A stretch of DNA of 8,597 nt from Aphodomonas sp964553125 (GTDB lineage: Bacteria; Bacillota; Clostridia; Christensenellales; Aristaeellaceae). Positions 5,869 through 8,597 of this stretch are shown one piece after another. The first letter of the stretch is position 1; each line of letters starts with the position of its first letter. The stretch lies in the NCBI GenBank assembly GCA_964553125.1, contig CAZKJW010000102.1, positions 1-8,597 of the forward strand. Reading direction: 5' to 3'. The notes beneath the pieces are model-generated. The model saw only the letters and a program-made list of their open reading frames with translations. It was not told the DNA's origin and did no database searches. A program made the translations under genes and the position numbers.

Positions 5869-7227
5869 TTATCCAAACGTGCGGTGCATCTCGTTGAGCG
5901 TTCCCTGTCGGGGCGCGTAACGGGAGCGGCTCTCGGCTTTCGGCGCGATATATACGCTCTTTGGGCGCGTGAAGCACTCAAACCCGGCGCGGCCGCCGTA
6001 GCTTCCCATGCCGCTGTCGCCCTCGCCGCCGAAGGGCAGGCGCGGCGTTGCCGCCTGGAAACCGCAATCGTTCACGCGTCCGCCGCCAAAGCGCATGTCG
6101 CGCATGAGCCGGCGCGCAGCGCGCACATCCTCGCTGAAGCAGAACATCGCGCGCGGCACGGGCGTCTGCCGCATAACCTGCACGGCCTCCTGAATGGTGC
6201 CGTAGCTGACAACCGGCAGCACCGGGCCGAACACCGGCTCCCGCAGGAGCGGCGAATCCACGTTCGGGCGGGAGATGACCGTCGGCTCGATTTTGAGCGT
6301 ATCGCGGTTCCAGCCGCCGCCGCAGAACACGTTCTCCCCCGCGATCATGCCCGTAAGCCGGTCAAAGTGCGCCTGACTTGCAACGCGCGGGAAGTCGTAG
6401 CTGTCCATGGGATGCGTGCCGAACTGGGATACAATTTCCGCGCGCAGCGCGGTAAGAAGATCGGTCTCCGCCGTACGCGCCACGAGCACGTAATCGGGCG
6501 CCCAGCAGCTTTGCCCCGCCGAGAGCGCCTTCGCGCAGACGATGCTCCGCGCCGCCCGGCCGATATCCGCATCCGCCATGACGACGACGGGGTTCTTGCC
6601 CGGCAGCTCCAGCGCGCACGGGGTCAGCGTTTCGGCGGCTCCGTGCAGAACGGCGCGCGCATCCTCCGCCGTGCCGGAAAAAAAGATCTTTCCGAAAGGC
6701 AGCGCCAGCAGCCGTTCCACCGGCTCCGCGCCTGCCTCGGTCATTATCACGTGATCGGTGCGGAAGCTCTCGCGCAGCACCATGTTCACCGCGCCGGCCG
6801 TCCGCAGCGCGCGCGGCGAGGGCGAAACCATCACGCAATTGCCCGCGGCCACCGCGTCAATGAGCGGCACAAGGCTCAGCCGGATTGGCTCCATCCACGC
6901 GGCGATATTCAGCACCACGCCGTAAGGCTCGCGGTACACCACGCCATGCCCGAACATCCGCTCGCGCCACACGGGGCGCTCCTGCGGGCGCGACCAGCGC
7001 GCAAGATTGCGGATCATGCAGCCAAGCTCGGCGTAAACGGGCGCCAGCTCGGTCATGTAGGCTTCCTCGGGCGTCTTGCCCAAATCGTTGCGCAAAGCGC
7101 GAAGCAGCTCCGACTCATGCCGTCGGAGCGCTTCGCGCAGGCGCTTCAAGCTGTTGATGCGGTTGTCCATCTCCCGCGTGGCTCCTGAACGGAACCACGC
7201 GAGCTGCTTTTCAAATATTTCTTTCAT
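5869..7227 (-). CDS. Aldehyde dehydrogenase-like protein (ALDH3-like) with altered active-site residues
   Basis: A 452-residue protein whose order of segments follows class 3 aldehyde dehydrogenases, which oxidise aldehydes to acids with NAD(P)+. It keeps the nucleophile Cys241 in SAGQSCWAPDYVL (237-249), the general base Glu207 in LELPGKNP (206-213), FFSGT at 182-186, RVNDCGF at 384-390 and LPFGGEGDSGMGSY at 397-410. Three normally invariant positions differ: Met112 stands for the oxyanion Asn (AWMEP instead of WNxP), Ser135 for the cofactor Lys (SPSP instead of KPSE), and Pro331 for the second Glu of EEIFGP (REPVFGP). A Gly near the base is also Pro209. Residues 430-452 form a polar tail beyond the usual end. 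The ATG at 7225-7227 is 6 nt after the livF stop; only a weak purine run precedes it, so translation is probably coupled to livF. Activity as a standard NAD-dependent dehydrogenase is doubtful; an aldehyde substrate linked to the imported ligand is a guess. Confidence 0.9.
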   Translation of the reverse strand: MKEIFEKQLAWFRSGATREMDNRINSLKRLREALRRHESELLRALRNDLGKTPEEAYMTELAPVYAELGCMIRNLARWSRPQERPVWRERMFGHGVVYREPYGVVLNIAAWMEPIRLSLVPLIDAVAAGNCVMVSPSPRALRTAGAVNMVLRESFRTDHVIMTEAGAEPVERLLALPFGKIFFSGTAEDARAVLHGAAETLTPCALELPGKNPVVVMADADIGRAARSIVCAKALSAGQSCWAPDYVLVARTAETDLLTALRAEIVSQFGTHPMDSYDFPRVASQAHFDRLTGMIAGENVFCGGGWNRDTLKIEPTVISRPNVDSPLLREPVFGPVLPVVSYGTIQEAVQVMRQTPVPRAMFCFSEDVRAARRLMRDMRFGGGRVNDCGFQAATPRLPFGGEGDSGMGSYGGRAGFECFTRPKSVYIAPKAESRSRYAPRQGTLNEMHRTFG

Positions 7228-7233
7228 GTTCTC

Positions 7234-7938
7234 TCATCCCAAGTATGCGCGCCGCACATCTTGGTTATCCAGCATTTCGTGCGCGTCGCCCTGAAGCACA
7301 ACCTTGCCCGTTTCCAGCACGTAGGCGCGGTCGGCGATGGACAGCGCCATCTGCGCGTTCTGCTCCACGAGCAGCACCGTCGTGCCGAGCTGATGAATCT
7401 CGCGGATAATAGAGAAAATCTCCTCGACCAGAATCGGCGAAAGACCCATCGACGGTTCGTCGAGCATGATCATGCGCGGCGAGGACATCATCGCGCGGCC
7501 CATGGCGAGCATCTGCTGCTCGCCGCCCGAAAGCGTGCCCGCAATCTGCTTGCGGCGCTCCTTCAGGCGCGGGAAGCTCTGGAAAACGCGGTCGAGGTCG
7601 CCGGAAATGGCCGTGCGATCCTTGCGCGCGAAAGCACCCATTTCCAGATTCTCCAGCACGGTCATGCGCGTAAAGACGCGCCGCCCTTCGGGCACCTGCG
7701 CCAGACCCATCTTAAGGATTTCATGCGCGGGCTTTTGCTGAATGCCCTCGTTCATGAACTCAATCTTGCCCGACTTGCCGCGCAGCAGGCCGGAAATGGT
7801 GTGCAGCGTGGTGGTCTTTCCGGCGCCGTTCGCGCCGATCAGCGTTACGATTTCGCCCTCGTTCACCTCAAAGCTGACGTCCTTGAGCGCGTGAATCGCA
7901 TCGTAGTAGACGTTCAAATCCTTCACCCGCAGCATCAT
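7234..7938 (-). CDS. livF: Branched-chain amino acid-type ABC importer ATPase LivF
   Basis: One of the two ATPases of a HAAT-family importer (branched-chain amino acids, or in relatives urea and short amides), bound to the cytoplasmic side of the LivH/LivM-type membrane pair. The 234-residue protein is full length with Walker A GANGAGKTT at 35-43, Q-loop AQVPEGRRVF at 80-89, signature LSGGEQQ at 136-142, Walker B MIMLDEPS at 156-163 and LLVEQNA at 189-195, where Gln193 replaces the usual switch His, as is normal for LivF. It ends AYLG like its relatives. The chosen ATG is at 7936-7938, 1 nt after the livG stop, with AGGAGG (7948-7953) 9 nt upstream; the next ATG (7933-7935) directly follows and is possible. 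The reading frame upstream to 8055 is livG overlap. The actual ligand cannot be told without the binding protein, which lies outside the window. Confidence 0.95.
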   Translation of the reverse strand: MMLRVKDLNVYYDAIHALKDVSFEVNEGEIVTLIGANGAGKTTTLHTISGLLRGKSGKIEFMNEGIQQKPAHEILKMGLAQVPEGRRVFTRMTVLENLEMGAFARKDRTAISGDLDRVFQSFPRLKERRKQIAGTLSGGEQQMLAMGRAMMSSPRMIMLDEPSMGLSPILVEEIFSIIREIHQLGTTVLLVEQNAQMALSIADRAYVLETGKVVLQGDAHEMLDNQDVRRAYLG

Positions 7939-7939
7939 G

Positions 7940-8597
7940 TCACGCGCCCTCCTTTTCGGTTGCGGCTTCGCCGTCGGAATCGCCCAGATACGCCGCGACA
8001 ACCTCGCGGTTCTGGCGGATCTCAGCCGGCGTGCCCTCGGCAATGATCCGGCCATAGTTGAGCACGTAAATGCGCTCGCAGATGCCCATGACCAGCTTCA
8101 TATCGTGCTCGATGAGCAGGATGGTTACGCCGAATTTTTCGCGGATGCGCTGAATGGTGACCATCAGCTCCTGCGTCTCGATCGGGTTCATGCCGGCGGC
8201 CGGCTCGTCGAGCAGCAGCAGCTTCGGGTTCGTCGCCATGGCGCGGCAGATTTCCAGCTTGCGCTGCAAGCCGTAAGGCAGGCTGTTTGCGTTCCAGTCG
8301 GCCATTTCTTCCATGTCGAACACGCGCAGCAGCTCTCTGGCGCGCTCGTCGCAGCCGTTCTCCTCGCGCTCATAGTAGGTGTCGCGCGTGAGGCCGTCAA
8401 GCAGCGAGTAATACATGCGGCTCTGGAAAGCGACCTTGATGTTTTCCAGCACCGTCATCGACTTGAACAGGCGGATATTCTGGAACGTGCGGGAAATGCC
8501 TTCGTAGGTGATTTTGTAGGTGGGCATTCCCTTGATGGACTTGCCCATCAGCTCGATCTCGCCCTCGGTCGGCATGTACACGCCGGTCATCATGTTG
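7940..8597 (-). CDS. livG: Branched-chain amino acid-type ABC importer ATPase LivG (N-terminus outside window)
   Basis: Partner ATPase of LivF. Only the last 218 residues are present: the reading frame is still open at the window edge, and the visible part begins (NMMTGVY) just after where Walker A should be, so roughly 40 N-terminal residues are missing. Numbering from the first visible residue, the Q-loop is Gln39 in RTFQN, the signature is LPYGLQRKLE at 106-115, Walker B is LLLLDEP at 126-132 followed by AAGMNP, and the switch is His164 in LLIEHDM. LPYG in place of LSGG and AAGMNP are typical of LivG. The insertion with MYYSLLDGLTRDTYYERE (61-78) is in the variable helical domain of the family. 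It ends with an acidic/Ala-rich tail. The livF ribosome binding site is inside its last codons. The partner permeases and binding protein are presumably upstream, beyond 8597. Confidence 0.94.
   Translation of the reverse strand, partial: NMMTGVYMPTEGEIELMGKSIKGMPTYKITYEGISRTFQNIRLFKSMTVLENIKVAFQSRMYYSLLDGLTRDTYYEREENGCDERARELLRVFDMEEMADWNANSLPYGLQRKLEICRAMATNPKLLLLDEPAAGMNPIETQELMVTIQRIREKFGVTILLIEHDMKLVMGICERIYVLNYGRIIAEGTPAEIRQNREVVAAYLGDSDGEAATEKEGA
7948..7953 (-). promoter_or_regulatory. Ribosome binding site deciding the LivF start
   Basis: AGGAGG on the minus strand inside the final codons of livG, 9 nt before the ATG at 7936-7938 and 12 nt before the next ATG. The spacing favours the first of the two adjacent Met codons. 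Confidence 0.75.

Noticed and set aside
5884..7188. Plus-strand open frame opposite the ALDH-like gene
   Set aside because: Composition (His/Arg/Ala-rich, no domain) and exact overlap with a recognisable minus-strand enzyme mark it as a shadow.
7354..7365. Gln193 in place of the switch His in LivF
   Set aside because: LivF proteins normally have VEQNA at this position, so it is not a defect.
7261..8046. Plus-strand open frame opposite livF and livG
   Set aside because: Crosses the livG/livF junction and has no family features; antisense shadow.
8253..8282. LPYG in place of LSGG signature in LivG
   Set aside because: This variation is usual in LivG-type ATPases and does not indicate loss of function.

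Overview
The window looks like a chromosomal stretch from a GC-rich, anaerobic member of the Bacillota (Clostridia-like). This is inferred from near-perfect AGGAGG ribosome binding sites, a small clostridial-type 2[4Fe-4S] ferredoxin, and short AT-rich promoter regions between GC-rich genes. The species cannot be named from the sequence. All eight supportable genes are on the minus strand, so transcription runs from high to low coordinates. Long plus-strand open frames are codon-bias shadows.

Region 1 (8597 to 5869) is the downstream end of a branched-chain-amino-acid-type (HAAT family) ABC operon. It holds a LivG ATPase whose N-terminus lies outside the window, then LivF 1 nt after it, then an aldehyde-dehydrogenase-like protein starting 6 nt after LivF. 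That protein keeps the catalytic Cys and Glu of the ALDH3 group but has lost the oxyanion Asn and the two best-known NAD-contact residues.

Region 2 (5863 to 5571) is a single-gene unit: promoter, 56-aa ferredoxin, and a strong intrinsic terminator.

Region 3 (5541 to 694) is a complete importer operon of the FbpABC/AfuABC (COG1840-type) class: promoter, secreted substrate-binding protein, a 12-bp intergenic stem-loop, an 841-aa fused double permease, and an ATPase. The permease carries an extra N-terminal membrane helix and about 210 extracytoplasmic residues with degenerate repeats, which the normal two-domain permease lacks. The binding protein has a signal peptide without a lipobox. Substrate is not decidable from sequence; iron(III), a sugar phosphate or a phosphonate are possible.

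Region 4 (609 to 118) is a small P-loop kinase-like gene whose ribosome binding site is partly inside a predicted hairpin. Positions 1-117 hold no gene that can be supported.

The ferredoxin promoter and the importer promoter share the same architecture (TTGCAT, 17-nt spacer, TATACT with an extended -10). I found no mobile element, CRISPR array, tRNA or rRNA. The best candidates for something undescribed are the permease extracytoplasmic domain and the altered ALDH-like protein.
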